Assembly (NCBI GenBank): GCA_045585955.1
Contig: JAZMZK010000083.1
Coordinates: 1-23,345 of the forward strand
Direction of reading: 5' to 3'
DNA from: SIG78 sp045585955
GTDB lineage: Bacteria; Verrucomicrobiota; Lentisphaeria; Victivallales; Victivallaceae
DNA length: 23,345 bases
Shown here: positions 14,038-22,927 of the stretch, in pieces
Position numbering within the stretch: position 1 is the stretch's first letter
How the letters are laid out: every line of letters begins with the position of its first letter
Program-made: the position numbers and the translations under genes
The notes under the pieces: generated by a model
The model's database searches: none
What the model saw: the letters and a program-made list of their open reading frames with translations, nothing else
What the model was told of the DNA's origin: nothing

Positions 14038-15486
14038 ATGTCGAATTACGAAGCTGTTATCGGTTTGGAAGTGCATTGTCAGGTACGCACTGCCAGCAAG
14101 ATGTTCTGTTCCTGCGCCAACACTTTCGGTGCCGAACCCAACACCCATACCTGTCCGGTCTGTCTGGGTTATCCCGGCACGCTGCCGGTGCCCAACAAAG
14201 AAGCTATCCGCAAAGCGGTCATCGCCGGACTGCTGACCAACTGCGAGATCGCCCGGTTCAGCAAATTTGACCGCAAAAGCTATTTTTACCCGGATCTGCC
14301 GAAAAACTATCAGATCAGCCAGTACGATATGCCGTTCTGCACCGAAGGTTTTATTGATGTGGGCGGCGAAGGGGTCAAAGGTTTTTCCGGCGATGAACTC
14401 CCTGCCAAGCGTATCGGCATAACCCGTATCCATCTGGAAGAAGACCCCGCCAAGTTGAGCCACACTCACGGTGCCAGCGGTGCGGACTACAACCGTGCGG
14501 GCGTACCGTTGATCGAAATCGTTTCCGAGCCGGATATGCGTACTGCCGACGAAGCGTATGCTTACCTGACCAGCCTTAAAGAGATCATGCAGTACGGCAA
14601 TATCAGCGATTGCGATATGGAAAAAGGTCAGATGCGCTGCGATGTGAACATCTCTTTGCGTAAAAGCTCCAGCGACCCCTTCGGCACCAAGATCGAGCTG
14701 AAAAACCTCAACAGTTTCCGAGCCGTCCATCGTGCCATCGAGTACGAAATGTGGCGGCAGGCTCAAGAGCTGGATGCCGGTCACACCCTGCGGCAGGAAA
14801 CGAGAGGCTGGAACGATGATGCCGGCGAAAGCTACCTGATGCGTACCAAGGAGCAGGCTCACGACTACCGGTATTTCCCTGATCCGGACTTGCTGCCGGT
14901 AACTTTTACCGAAGCAGAGATCGACGAATTCAAAGCCAATTTGCCGGAGCTGCCCGCAGCTATGCGTGCCAGACTGGTTGCCAGCGGTCTTACTGATTAC
15001 GACGCCAGCGTGGTAACTGCCGACCGCCATCTGGCTGGTTACTTTGATCTTGCCGCCAAGTCGGTGAAAAATCCCAAGATCCTTGCCAACTGGATCATCT
15101 CCGAACTTTTGCGGGAGCTCTCTGCTGCAAGCATGGATATAACCGAAAGCCCGGTAACGCCTGAAAATATGGCGGAGCTGGTGAACGCCGTAGATGGCGG
15201 AACCATTTCCGGCAAGATCGGCAAAGATGTGCTTGCTGAAATGTTCACCACCGGCAAGGGTGCCAACGATATCATCAAAGAAAAAGGTCTGGCACAGGTC
15301 AGCGATGCCGGAGCAGTGGAAGGCTTTGTGGATCAGGCGATCGCCGCCAACCCGGCACAGGTCGAACAGTACAAGGCGGGCAACCCCAAAGTATTGCAGT
15401 TCCTGGTGGGACAGGTCATGAAGCTCTCCAGGGGCAAAGCCAACCCCAAACTGGTGAGCGATATTTTGGCTGAAAAACTTAAATAA
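14038..15486 (+). CDS. gatB: Asp-tRNA(Asn)/Glu-tRNA(Gln) amidotransferase subunit B
   Basis: A 482-residue GatB, the subunit of the GatCAB complex that binds mischarged Glu-tRNA(Gln) or Asp-tRNA(Asn), phosphorylates the acyl group and receives ammonia from GatA. Landmarks: VIGLEVHCQV at the start, a zinc site of the Aquifex type (C24, C26, C39, C42), FDRKSYFYPDLPKNYQISQYDMP, HLEEDPAKLSH, AGVPLIEIVSEPD, MRCDVNISLR, KNLNSFRAVHRAIEYE and DYRYFPDPDL. A C-terminal YqeY-like tRNA-binding domain (about 330-480) ends VGQVMKLSRGKANPKLV. Length is normal. gatA and gatC are not in the window. The next gene follows after 14 bp. Confidence 0.97.
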   Translation: MSNYEAVIGLEVHCQVRTASKMFCSCANTFGAEPNTHTCPVCLGYPGTLPVPNKEAIRKAVIAGLLTNCEIARFSKFDRKSYFYPDLPKNYQISQYDMPFCTEGFIDVGGEGVKGFSGDELPAKRIGITRIHLEEDPAKLSHTHGASGADYNRAGVPLIEIVSEPDMRTADEAYAYLTSLKEIMQYGNISDCDMEKGQMRCDVNISLRKSSSDPFGTKIELKNLNSFRAVHRAIEYEMWRQAQELDAGHTLRQETRGWNDDAGESYLMRTKEQAHDYRYFPDPDLLPVTFTEAEIDEFKANLPELPAAMRARLVASGLTDYDASVVTADRHLAGYFDLAAKSVKNPKILANWIISELLRELSAASMDITESPVTPENMAELVNAVDGGTISGKIGKDVLAEMFTTGKGANDIIKEKGLAQVSDAGAVEGFVDQAIAANPAQVEQYKAGNPKVLQFLVGQVMKLSRGKANPKLVSDILAEKLK

Positions 15487-15500
15487 AACGGAATTTTTCA

Positions 15501-17330
15501 ATGAGTACAGAGCTTTTGACCGCAAGACTGGAAAAGGATCTGCTGATCTTTGACGGCGCTATGGGTACAGAATTGTACCGCAAAAACTTTTTTGTCAATG
15601 TATGCTTTGAAAATCTGGTAGTAACAGCTGCCGATACGGTGCAAGGTATCCATCAAAGTTACATCGACAGCGGCTGTGATGTGCTTACGACCAATACTTT
15701 CAGTGCCAATGTAAACAAGCTCTCCCGATTCGGCTTGGCAGACCAGCTGGAAAATATCTGCACAAGCGCAGTCAAACTGGCAAGAAAGTGTGCCCACGGC
15801 GATACTCTCATTGCCGGTTCGGTGGGCCCCGCCGGAGAGTTGACCGAAGCGTACAAAAATTGCGACCGGGCAACAATCATTGCAGAACCGGCAAAGTATA
15901 TGGCTCTTGCCGGAGCTGACTTTATAATTTTTGAATCGCTGGAAAATCTGAACGATGTAAAAGCCGCAGCAAAGATTTCCAGCGAGCTTGAAATACCCTA
16001 CATAGCCAGTTTTGCGCTGGACGAAAACGCTTGCGGCATCAACAGCAAAACCCCTTTCGCCGAACTTTTGAGTGCCTTGCTGGATACAGCCAATCCCCCG
16101 GCAGCACTGGGGTTGAATTGCGGCAATGGCCCTGAAGCCACCCTCAAATGCTTTGAAACAGTGCGGAGTGCCAGCTCGTTACCATGGGTAGTTCAGCCCA
16201 ACGCCGGAGAGCCCCGGAAGATCGACAACCGCACTATGTATATGAACAGCCCCGAATACTTCACAACTTACACCATGCGGTTTGCCAATCTGGGAGCCAG
16301 AGGCATCGGCGGCTGCTGCGGTATCGGTCCGGCGGAGATCAAGGAGATGGCTCGCTCCATAAGACCGCTGGCAAAAGGCAATGCGGCAAGTGCCAAGCCG
16401 GTGATTGAAATAGCTTCCGGCGTGGAAGTCATGCCGGAAATACCTTTGGCAGAGCGTTCAAGATTGGGCAGAAAACTTGCTAACAAAGAGTGGATAACCT
16501 GTGTGGAAGTGACTCCCCCTTGCGGATTTGACTTGACCAATGTTATAGAAAAAGCCCGCACATGTGCCGCCGCCGGAGTGGATGTAATAAATCTGCCCGA
16601 CGGCCCTCGTGCCAGCAGCCGTATTTCCAGTATGGTAACGGCGTTGGAGATCCAGCGGAATGTGGATATAGAAGCAACCTTGCATGTTTGTGCCCGTGAC
16701 CGCAGTCTGATCGGTTTGCAGAGCGAACTTCTGGGCTGTGCCTGCGAAAAGATCCACAATTTGCTTTTCATCACCGGCGACCCGCCCAAACTGGGGAATT
16801 TTCCTGCCAGCAGCGGAGTATTTGATGTGGATGCTATCGGCATGACCGAAATGCAGAAAAAGCTCAATATGGGTATTGATTTAGGGGGCGGTTCGCTGAA
16901 AATGCAGACTTCTGCCGTTATCGGCGTAGGTCTTGACCCCAACGCTATCGATCAGGAGCGGGAGTACCGGAGGATTTGTCAGAAAGCCGAAGCTGGAGCT
17001 GATTTTATCGTGACCCAGCCGGTCTTTGACCCGGAAAAACTCTTGGGTTTCCTTAAACGCATCGAACACTTGCATTTGCCCGCCATCGCCGGAGTCTGGC
17101 CGCTGGCAAGTTTGCGTAATGCTGAATTCATGCGTACGGAAGTACCCGGCGTGGTAGTGCCCGACAGCATCATGCAGCGGATGGGTTCAAAGATAGATAA
17201 AGAGTCCCAGAAAGCCGAAGGTATCGCCATAGCAAGAGAGTGCATCGAAGCGATCCGCCACGCCGTAGCCGGGGTGCAGGTAAGTGCCCCCTTCGGTAAT
17301 GTAAATACAGCTTTGGCAGTGCTGAAGTAA
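15501..17330 (+). CDS. Bifunctional homocysteine S-methyltransferase / 5,10-methylenetetrahydrofolate reductase
   Basis: A 609-residue two-domain enzyme like Bacillus YitJ. Residues ~1-290 form the homocysteine methyltransferase barrel, opening LIFDGAMGTELYRK, with the zinc-binding cysteines in GLNCGNG (Cys207) and GGCCGIG (Cys272, Cys273). Residues ~320-609 form the reductase barrel (EVTPPCGFDL, VINLPDGPRASSR, LLFITGDPPKLG, DFIVTQPVFDPEKL, AGVWPLASLRNAEF). Together they would make 5-methyl-THF and a methyl-transfer step to methionine. Which methyl donor the N-terminal domain uses is uncertain, as no cobalamin-binding domain is present. It follows gatB by 14 bp with a weak ribosome-binding site (ACGGAA) and no room for a riboswitch, so read-through from gatB is expected. 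Confidence 0.9.
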   Translation: MSTELLTARLEKDLLIFDGAMGTELYRKNFFVNVCFENLVVTAADTVQGIHQSYIDSGCDVLTTNTFSANVNKLSRFGLADQLENICTSAVKLARKCAHGDTLIAGSVGPAGELTEAYKNCDRATIIAEPAKYMALAGADFIIFESLENLNDVKAAAKISSELEIPYIASFALDENACGINSKTPFAELLSALLDTANPPAALGLNCGNGPEATLKCFETVRSASSLPWVVQPNAGEPRKIDNRTMYMNSPEYFTTYTMRFANLGARGIGGCCGIGPAEIKEMARSIRPLAKGNAASAKPVIEIASGVEVMPEIPLAERSRLGRKLANKEWITCVEVTPPCGFDLTNVIEKARTCAAAGVDVINLPDGPRASSRISSMVTALEIQRNVDIEATLHVCARDRSLIGLQSELLGCACEKIHNLLFITGDPPKLGNFPASSGVFDVDAIGMTEMQKKLNMGIDLGGGSLKMQTSAVIGVGLDPNAIDQEREYRRICQKAEAGADFIVTQPVFDPEKLLGFLKRIEHLHLPAIAGVWPLASLRNAEFMRTEVPGVVVPDSIMQRMGSKIDKESQKAEGIAIARECIEAIRHAVAGVQVSAPFGNVNTALAVLK

Positions 17331-17376
17331 AACTGCACAGCAGGCGTTTTCTGACAAAAAATTTTATAAGTTTTTA

Positions 17377-17466
17377 CCGGTTGAATTTGCATTGTTTGCA
17401 TAACAGGTGTATACTATGAATAGTTGTAAATACTTGTTATTCAAATGAGAATAAAAATTCAACCGG
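17377..17466 (+). promoter_or_regulatory. 12-bp inverted repeat bracketing the promoter and covering the ribosome-binding site
   Basis: CCGGTTGAATTT (17377-17388) is matched by its exact complement at 17455-17466. The left arm overlaps the -35 box and the right arm includes the first bases of the Shine-Dalgarno GGAG (17465-17468). Transcripts from the local promoter lack the left arm, while read-through transcripts from upstream carry both and could hide the ribosome-binding site. Alternatively the arms are two operator half-sites. Confidence 0.5.
17387..17415 (+). promoter_or_regulatory. Promoter of the 17477-19690 gene
   Basis: TTGCAT (17387-17392), a 17-bp spacer and TATACT (17410-17415), giving a start near 17421 and a ~55-nt leader. 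The same -35 hexamer and spacing occur at 346-374. Confidence 0.6.
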
Positions 17467-17476
17467 AGATTTTTTT

Positions 17477-19690
17477 ATGCGTATATCATTATTGTTGGCA
17501 GTACTGCTTGCAGCTGGTGCCGTATCCGCTTATGGTCAGAAACTTAACGGCAAAGTTTTGTGGCGCAAGTCCGTGCAGGACAAGACCAATCTGGCGGCAG
17601 GCAAAGTTTTCAGCTTTTCGCCTGCTCCCAGTTACCGTTTGACTACTGATAAAAAAGATAATAAAGATTTGACCGACGGCAAGCTGGTCAAGCGTGCTGA
17701 TGACCGTATCTGGTTCGACCGCAATGCGGTGGGCTGGCGTACCAACGAAATATATCTGACGCTGGACTTGGAAAAAAAAGCCGATCTGGATAAAATCGTT
17801 ATCCGCACACTGGGCGGAGCTCCGAGATTTTCTTTTCCCGACAAGATGGAGGCGTTTGTTTCCAACGACGGCAAACTCTGGCACCGTACCGGTTCTTTGA
17901 GCCGTCTGCAACCGGGGGAAATGGCACAGCACGACAATATCAACTTCTTTTATTACGACGAAAGCAAGCCCTCAACCGTGCCGCTTTATTTGAATTTGCA
18001 AGCATCTGCCCGGTATGTACTTATCAAAGTTTCCGCCCGGGGATTTTTCTTTACTGATGAAGTGGCGGTGCTTAAAGCCGATAAAAAAAGCAGCACCTTC
18101 AACGATGCGTTCAGCCGCCCCGGCGAAGAACTGCCCCTGACCGGGCTTATAGCGAAAGTGCGTACCGGCAAACTCTCTGTCAGCAAAGAGTTTTTCATGC
18201 CGCAGTTTTTCAATTTCTCCGATTTGCGGGCAAAGAAAAACCCCAAGAGCAAAGCTGAACTTATTCTGGAACTGCCAAAAGATATTGAAGTATACAACCC
18301 CGCCGGAGTTTGGAGTTCCCAACCCAACGGCGATTTGATCCGCTGGAGCCGCAAGCTGGATTTGAGCGATAAATACTATTCTTCCAGCTCCGTCCGGCTG
18401 CGGAGCAAAAGCAATAAGCTTTCCGGCAAAGGCTATATATCTACAACCGTCAACGGCAAGTTACAGTTTAAAAGTCCGCTGGCGATGGAAGTGCTGGATT
18501 TCCCCAAATTTGAACCCTTTGAAAAACTTCATATAAGTCTGGCATGGATCGGCGAAGATATCCAACGCTTCTGGCCGGATTTCTTCAATGTGTGGAAGCG
18601 TTTGGGCTTCAACACCGTAAGTTCATTTCCGCTGCACCGCAAAGGTAAATACACAGCAGAAGTGTTGAGCTTTTTTGAAGAGGCAAAGAAAAACGATATG
18701 AAGTTGATCCTGAATTTGTCGCCCATGATAGAGTTGCAGCGTACCACACCGAAAAAGGCGTTGGCATCGGTAAAGTGTACTCCCCAAGGGTTCATCACTT
18801 GCCCCTCCTACTTTGGCGAATATTGGGTCAAAGAGTGCGATAGATTAACAAGTTATGTAAAATTGCTCAAGCCGGATTATGTCTTTTTTGATATTGAATC
18901 GTGGGCGGAAGCCTTTGATCGTACCAAAAATTGTCAGCGCTGCAACGATGGTGCCGCTCAAGCCGGAGTTGATCGTCAAAAATTTTTACTGCAATGCGGT
19001 GTACGCCATGCGGCAGATTTGAAAAATGCTGTGGCAAAAGGTGCCCAAGCAGCCAATATACCAATGCCCCTGATCGGCAATTATGACCGCTCCCCGGCTA
19101 AACCGACCTACCAGATCACCCGTTTTACCGACGAATATCCCAAGTATACCGATATGGCACAGCCCAGTTTGTATGTGGCGGGCAATGCGGAAAAAGTCCA
19201 TAATGTTGTGCGGCGTTGTGCCGAAGCAATGCAGTTCAACAAAAAACTCATCCCCTTTCTGACCGCCGGGACTTACGGCGAATATGATCCGGAAAAACTG
19301 GAAGCCATGATCCTTGAGTGTTTCCTCAATGGTGCCGGGGGCATAACTTACTTCAAGTATAACAACTTCGATACTCCAGAAGATTTCTACTACCACGCCC
19401 GGGCGTTGGCTCTTTTGCGGCCTTATGAAAATCTGATCGTTGAAGGTAAACAACTTAAACTGGCAAGCACGCCAGCCAATGCCATGATTTCGGCATTGCA
19501 GAGCAATAATGAAATATTGCTGCTGGCAGGTAATTACAGTAAAACCACCCCCAAAGTTACGGTCACGCTCCCCGGCAAAACAGTTAAAGTTGTAGATGCT
19601 GTTACCGGCAAAGCTGTGGAAGTATCCGGCAGCAAACTTGCTTTGGATATACCTGCGGGCAAATATCGTTTGATCTACATCAAACTTTAA
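17477..19690 (+). CDS. Secreted discoidin-like plus barrel-like protein, possible glycoside hydrolase
   Basis: A 737-residue exported protein. A signal peptide is clear (MRISLLLAVLLAAGAVSAYG). Residues ~38-195 look like a discoidin/F5-8C-type jelly roll (NLAAGK, DLTDGK, YLTLDLEKKADLDKIVIRT, MEAFVSNDGKLWHRTGS), a fold that often binds carbohydrate. Residues ~350-660 resemble an (alpha/beta)8 barrel: ISLAWIGEDI, LGFNTVSSF, MKLILNLSPM, DYVFFDIESWAEAF and GGITYFKYNN. Asp472, Glu474 and Glu478 are candidate acidic catalytic residues. A small beta domain closes the protein (AGKYRLIYIKL). The family is not one I can name, so substrate is open. GGAG at 17465-17468 supports the start. The gene converges on the DUF4838-like gene at a shared terminator. 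Confidence 0.8.
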   Translation: MRISLLLAVLLAAGAVSAYGQKLNGKVLWRKSVQDKTNLAAGKVFSFSPAPSYRLTTDKKDNKDLTDGKLVKRADDRIWFDRNAVGWRTNEIYLTLDLEKKADLDKIVIRTLGGAPRFSFPDKMEAFVSNDGKLWHRTGSLSRLQPGEMAQHDNINFFYYDESKPSTVPLYLNLQASARYVLIKVSARGFFFTDEVAVLKADKKSSTFNDAFSRPGEELPLTGLIAKVRTGKLSVSKEFFMPQFFNFSDLRAKKNPKSKAELILELPKDIEVYNPAGVWSSQPNGDLIRWSRKLDLSDKYYSSSSVRLRSKSNKLSGKGYISTTVNGKLQFKSPLAMEVLDFPKFEPFEKLHISLAWIGEDIQRFWPDFFNVWKRLGFNTVSSFPLHRKGKYTAEVLSFFEEAKKNDMKLILNLSPMIELQRTTPKKALASVKCTPQGFITCPSYFGEYWVKECDRLTSYVKLLKPDYVFFDIESWAEAFDRTKNCQRCNDGAAQAGVDRQKFLLQCGVRHAADLKNAVAKGAQAANIPMPLIGNYDRSPAKPTYQITRFTDEYPKYTDMAQPSLYVAGNAEKVHNVVRRCAEAMQFNKKLIPFLTAGTYGEYDPEKLEAMILECFLNGAGGITYFKYNNFDTPEDFYYHARALALLRPYENLIVEGKQLKLASTPANAMISALQSNNEILLLAGNYSKTTPKVTVTLPGKTVKVVDAVTGKAVEVSGSKLALDIPAGKYRLIYIKL

Positions 19691-19702
19691 GCTGTAACTG
19701 AC

Positions 19703-19742
19703 AAAAAAAGCTCCGGAACTTGATTGCTCCGGAGTTTTTTTT
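19703..19742. terminator. Bidirectional Rho-independent terminator
   Basis: CTCCGGA (19711-19717) pairs with TCCGGAG (19728-19734). The stem extends through a G.U pair into seven A on the left (19703-19709) and eight T on the right (19735-19742). With A and T runs on both sides it can stop transcription of both convergent genes. Confidence 0.85.
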
Positions 19743-19744
19743 AT

Positions 19745-22465
19745 TCAGTCAAGAATAGTTATTGCTGCATCGTCGACTGTGGCAAAAGATTCTTTGCCGC
19801 CCTTTATGGCAAAACGCAGTGCCATCCACTCGTTGGCTTTGATGGTGTAGCGACAGGTGTAAAATCTGGGCTTGCCGGTAAGTTTTGCCTGATAAAATAT
19901 GTTGGTGGGATGGTTTTTCCGGCGGTAGCCATGTTTGGCTTTGCCGTCTTTGGTATCAGTGTAGCGGTGAGCGGCAACCAGCAGCGTGCCTTTGCCGGAG
20001 GCTTTGAAAGTTACCTGTATGTTCCGGGGTTGCGGCTTTTGAGCAAGCACTCCACTTGCCAGCAGTTGATAAGCAAAGCCGCGATGGGTGATTTTCAGGG
20101 CGTGATTTTTGCCGTTGACCGCAGTTGAACAGTTGTTCTTTATCCAGAATACAGGGGCGTTTTGTTTATCCAATTCCTCAAATGTGCCGTTTTTGATTAT
20201 GTTCCTGGCAATGTTGAATCCCCGGTAAGCGGCAGCATCGTGCTTGTTTATGCCGGATAAATTCAATTTGCCGGAGTTGGCAGGCAATAGTGCCACATGG
20301 ATTTTCCACAAAGAGCCGGTTCGGGCTTGGGCAAGCTTTTTCAAAGGGAGTTTTATTTCCCAAATCAGCTTGCCGGAAATGCTTTGAGCTTGGGCAAGTG
20401 TACCGGCGGTTTCGGGACTTTGGCTGATGACTTTGCCAGCTTCGTCAACTGTCAGGTGATATGGTTTTTGACGGGTTCCGGGTGGCAGAATATAAAATTC
20501 AGCACGGCATTTTCCGGCGGTACTGCCGATGAGTCTTAAATAGAGATGATTTTTATCGGCAAGCACCGAAAAAACTGTTTCCGCAGTTTTGCCTTTTTTA
20601 TTGCCGAAATCAACTGTGTGCCATGCTCCGAGCCACTGGCCGTCGTCCGGATCGCCGTCGATTTTCAGTTCTCCGGTTTTCAGCGGAATGACCGGAGTTT
20701 TTTCCGGCTGGAGGCGGATTTTTTCGTTGGGTCCTATCCAGTACCGCATCAGCCATGTGCGGTCATCTTTTAACCTGCCTTGCAAAATTTTATCGTTTCC
20801 GGCAAGCCGTTGGGCTTCATCCAGCAGTGCCAGCAACCTTTCTCTGGCTCCGGGTACAGAAAGCAGCCGGGGCCGCCGCTGGTCGCCGGTGGGATAGCCC
20901 AGACAGTGCGGCGAATTGTTCCAGAGTTCCCGCCGGAAATCGTGATACTTTTTCATTGCCGCATAGGCTTTGCCGTAATATTTACTTTCCACATCGGCTA
21001 AAATTTTTTCCGGATCAAGGTTGGGGTTCCAGAGCATTTTGCCCATAACGCAATACCACTGCCAGTTGGAATTGGTGCGGTCGGCACGGTAGTCAGGCTC
21101 GCCTTTTTTCCGCCGGGGCCAGAAGTCAGCATCGGCAAAAAGCATCTCTTCTTTCCAGCCCATCCAGCCCATTTTGCGGAAGAGTTGCAGATCCCCAACT
21201 TGAATTTTCTCCGGACAGCCATACATTATAGGAGTACAATTTGCGTAATCATAGAGCCGCATGCGGTCAGCAGCTTTGCTCCACGCTTGCATATTGGCAA
21301 ACTGTTTGACATTCCGCTCGCAGGCGGGATCATCCAACTTGTGCCCGTAGCATCTGCCGTGAGTGCAGTAGTAGATCATTGCCCGGGGATCGTACTTTAC
21401 ATTATCCGGCACATTGCGGTAGGTGTGGTACGCCCATGATTCCAGCCGGGCTTGGGGGTGTTTTTTGTAGATTTCCGCCATAAGTTTGACCGCCACTTTG
21501 TGGAAGCGGTTGGTTATATTTATATAGTCAAATGTGCTGCTGCCATCCAACTTGCAGCAGAGCTTGCACTCGCACCAGCCGGTGGTGGTATCGGGCATGC
21601 CGAAGAGAAATCTAACTTCGTTTGCCGGATATTTTTTGTAGAGCTCATCCACATATTGCAAAACGAGTTTTTGAACCGCCGGATTGGCAATGCAAATCTG
21701 ATTGCCTTTGATGCGTTTGCCATTTATCAGGGCAAAATATTCCGGGTGTTTGGCAAAAAGTTTCTGGGGAACAGCCTTGCTGAAGGTGGTGTGGCCGCCT
21801 TCACCGATATTCAAAAGCGAAGTCCTTGCCTGATAGAACTTTTCTGTATAGGCCCGCTTGAAGCTCCAGGGCGGACTGATTTGAAAACCCTGCCGCACCG
21901 CCAGCGTCTGCCCGTTGACCGGAGCTTTGCCGGTGGCACTTACATGGGATAACTGCCGGTAGCGGAATACGGGATCTCTGATTATGGTAAAATCCGCAAA
22001 TTTGAGCGTGGGTTTTGTCGGGATATATTCATAGTTATCAAATTTGGTTGCCGTCCGGAACCAGCGTATACCCAGCTTTTCATCCAGCAATGCATACACG
22101 CCATAAAGTTCGCCCACCCGATCTTTGCCCACTATGTAAAGCGTATTATTTTTGCAAACGATAGCAAAGGCATCCGGAGAAGCGGCTTGGGCAAGTCGGG
22201 CTGCCGCATCCTCCGGCAGCCGGGGCGTATGATCAAGTGTGCCGATAAAGATCCGGGATACGGCACTGCTTCTGCCGCGTTTGACCGGCAGACTTTTTCC
22301 GCAAAGTTTTTTTACATAACAAGCTAATTCGTCAGCGGCAAGGCGGGTCGATTCCGGAGCTTTTTTATCAATAACGATGTGAGTTCGTTCAGTGATTTCA
22401 AAAGCATGGATCGTACCGGCACCCCCCAAAGCAAACAGCAGGTAAAGCAGTAACAGTATTTTCAT
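19745..22465 (-). CDS. Secreted DUF4838-like protein with CBM9-like domain
   Basis: A 906-residue exported protein. The start at 22465 is set by a ribosome-binding site (AAGG, 22473-22476), a promoter just upstream and a signal peptide (MKILLLLYLLFALGGAGTIHA). Residues ~25-160 resemble the N-terminal domain of GH67-type alpha-glucuronidases (STRLAADELACYVKKLCG, ELYGVYALLDEKLGIRWF). The middle, ~170-560, looks like DUF4838 with WCECKLC at 297-303 and many Trp/Tyr. From ~600, GELKIDGDPDDGQWLGAW is typical of CBM9/DOMON-like carbohydrate-binding domains, and a last beta-rich module follows. Catalytic activity of DUF4838 proteins is not established to my knowledge; a glycan-related role is expected. 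The stop codon is 3 bp from the shared terminator. Confidence 0.82.
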   Translation of the reverse strand: MKILLLLYLLFALGGAGTIHAFEITERTHIVIDKKAPESTRLAADELACYVKKLCGKSLPVKRGRSSAVSRIFIGTLDHTPRLPEDAAARLAQAASPDAFAIVCKNNTLYIVGKDRVGELYGVYALLDEKLGIRWFRTATKFDNYEYIPTKPTLKFADFTIIRDPVFRYRQLSHVSATGKAPVNGQTLAVRQGFQISPPWSFKRAYTEKFYQARTSLLNIGEGGHTTFSKAVPQKLFAKHPEYFALINGKRIKGNQICIANPAVQKLVLQYVDELYKKYPANEVRFLFGMPDTTTGWCECKLCCKLDGSSTFDYINITNRFHKVAVKLMAEIYKKHPQARLESWAYHTYRNVPDNVKYDPRAMIYYCTHGRCYGHKLDDPACERNVKQFANMQAWSKAADRMRLYDYANCTPIMYGCPEKIQVGDLQLFRKMGWMGWKEEMLFADADFWPRRKKGEPDYRADRTNSNWQWYCVMGKMLWNPNLDPEKILADVESKYYGKAYAAMKKYHDFRRELWNNSPHCLGYPTGDQRRPRLLSVPGARERLLALLDEAQRLAGNDKILQGRLKDDRTWLMRYWIGPNEKIRLQPEKTPVIPLKTGELKIDGDPDDGQWLGAWHTVDFGNKKGKTAETVFSVLADKNHLYLRLIGSTAGKCRAEFYILPPGTRQKPYHLTVDEAGKVISQSPETAGTLAQAQSISGKLIWEIKLPLKKLAQARTGSLWKIHVALLPANSGKLNLSGINKHDAAAYRGFNIARNIIKNGTFEELDKQNAPVFWIKNNCSTAVNGKNHALKITHRGFAYQLLASGVLAQKPQPRNIQVTFKASGKGTLLVAAHRYTDTKDGKAKHGYRRKNHPTNIFYQAKLTGKPRFYTCRYTIKANEWMALRFAIKGGKESFATVDDAAITILD

Positions 22466-22499
22466 ATTTTTACCTTGCTTAAAAAATAAGTGTTTACGG

Positions 22500-22527
22500 A
22501 ATATATAATTTGGGGGACAAAAGTCAA
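22500..22527 (-). promoter_or_regulatory. Promoter of the DUF4838-like gene
   Basis: On the minus strand TTGACT (22522-22527), a 16-bp spacer and TATATT (22500-22505), close to the symporter promoter in sequence. The leader to the ATG at 22465 would be about 28 nt. Confidence 0.55.
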
Positions 22528-22680
22528 TTATTTTTTCACAGCTATCCCACAACTTTTTATAAAGTAGCAACAAAAACGAATTTTTCAAGTAGTTTGCATA
22601 TTTTTTTGTTGACAAGCGAGCAGTTTTATCTGCCCCCTGTCATTTTTTCATTTTCTCATCATATCGGAACGAAGTGGAGA

Positions 22681-22905
22681 TGCTTCATAGCGGAATGAAA
22701 TGGCTTGCCGCGGCGTAATGAAAAGAAGACGGGAGCTGCTTCATATTTGCGAAAGCAAATGCTTCAGCCGTCTTCGCCCTGCGGGCTACGCCGTGCCAAG
22801 TCTGGCAAGGCGGTTTATGAAGCACGGCTTCGCCGTATGAAGCAATCCTGCGGATTATGAAGCACGCCTGTCGGCGTATGAAGCGAAGCCCTGACAGGCT
22901 TCATG
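22681..22905 (+). repeat. ATGAAGC-linked hairpin array (right)
   Basis: The 3' half is very regular: ATGAAGC at 22817, 22837, 22857 and 22878, each followed by a perfect hairpin (ACGGC/GCCGT loop TTC; AATCC/GGATT loop TGC; ACGCC/GGCGT loop TGTC; GAAGCC/GGCTTC loop CTGACA), giving a 20-21 bp period. The 5' half is more complex: GAAGACGG (22725-22732) pairs with CCGTCTTC (22768-22775) around an ATTTGC-GAAA-GCAAAT stem-loop (22745-22760), then GCCC/GGGC (22776-22786, loop TGC) and CGCC-TGCCA/TGGCA-GGCG (about 22789-22812). GCCTGTC (22866-22872) can also pair with GACAGGC (22893-22899). Stems differ in sequence between units but stay complementary. It lies about 350 bp upstream of a recombinase gene and is related to the array at 1-102. 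Confidence 0.8.
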
Positions 22906-22912
22906 TTTTTTT

Positions 22913-22927
22913 GCCCGAAATTCGGGC
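22913..22927. repeat. Short palindrome after the hairpin array
   Basis: GCCCGAA and TTCGGGC flank a single A. A run of seven or more T precedes it (from 22906), directly after the last hairpin of the array, so the array's final GAAGCC/GGCTTC stem plus T run may itself act as a terminator on the plus strand. Confidence 0.5.

Noticed and set aside
15487..15500. A cobalamin or SAM riboswitch ahead of the homocysteine methyltransferase/reductase gene.
   Set aside because: Only 14 bp separate it from gatB, far too short for such an RNA.
13912..15525. A 537-codon open frame antisense to gatB.
   Set aside because: It mirrors the codon pattern of gatB, whose protein is unmistakable, and has no supported start or family.
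22681..22905. Integron attC sites or a CRISPR array as the explanation of the hairpin array.
   Set aside because: No GTTRRRY-type core sites and no cassette genes between hairpins; linkers are 7 bp and spacers are self-complementary and 13-18 nt, unlike CRISPR repeats and spacers.
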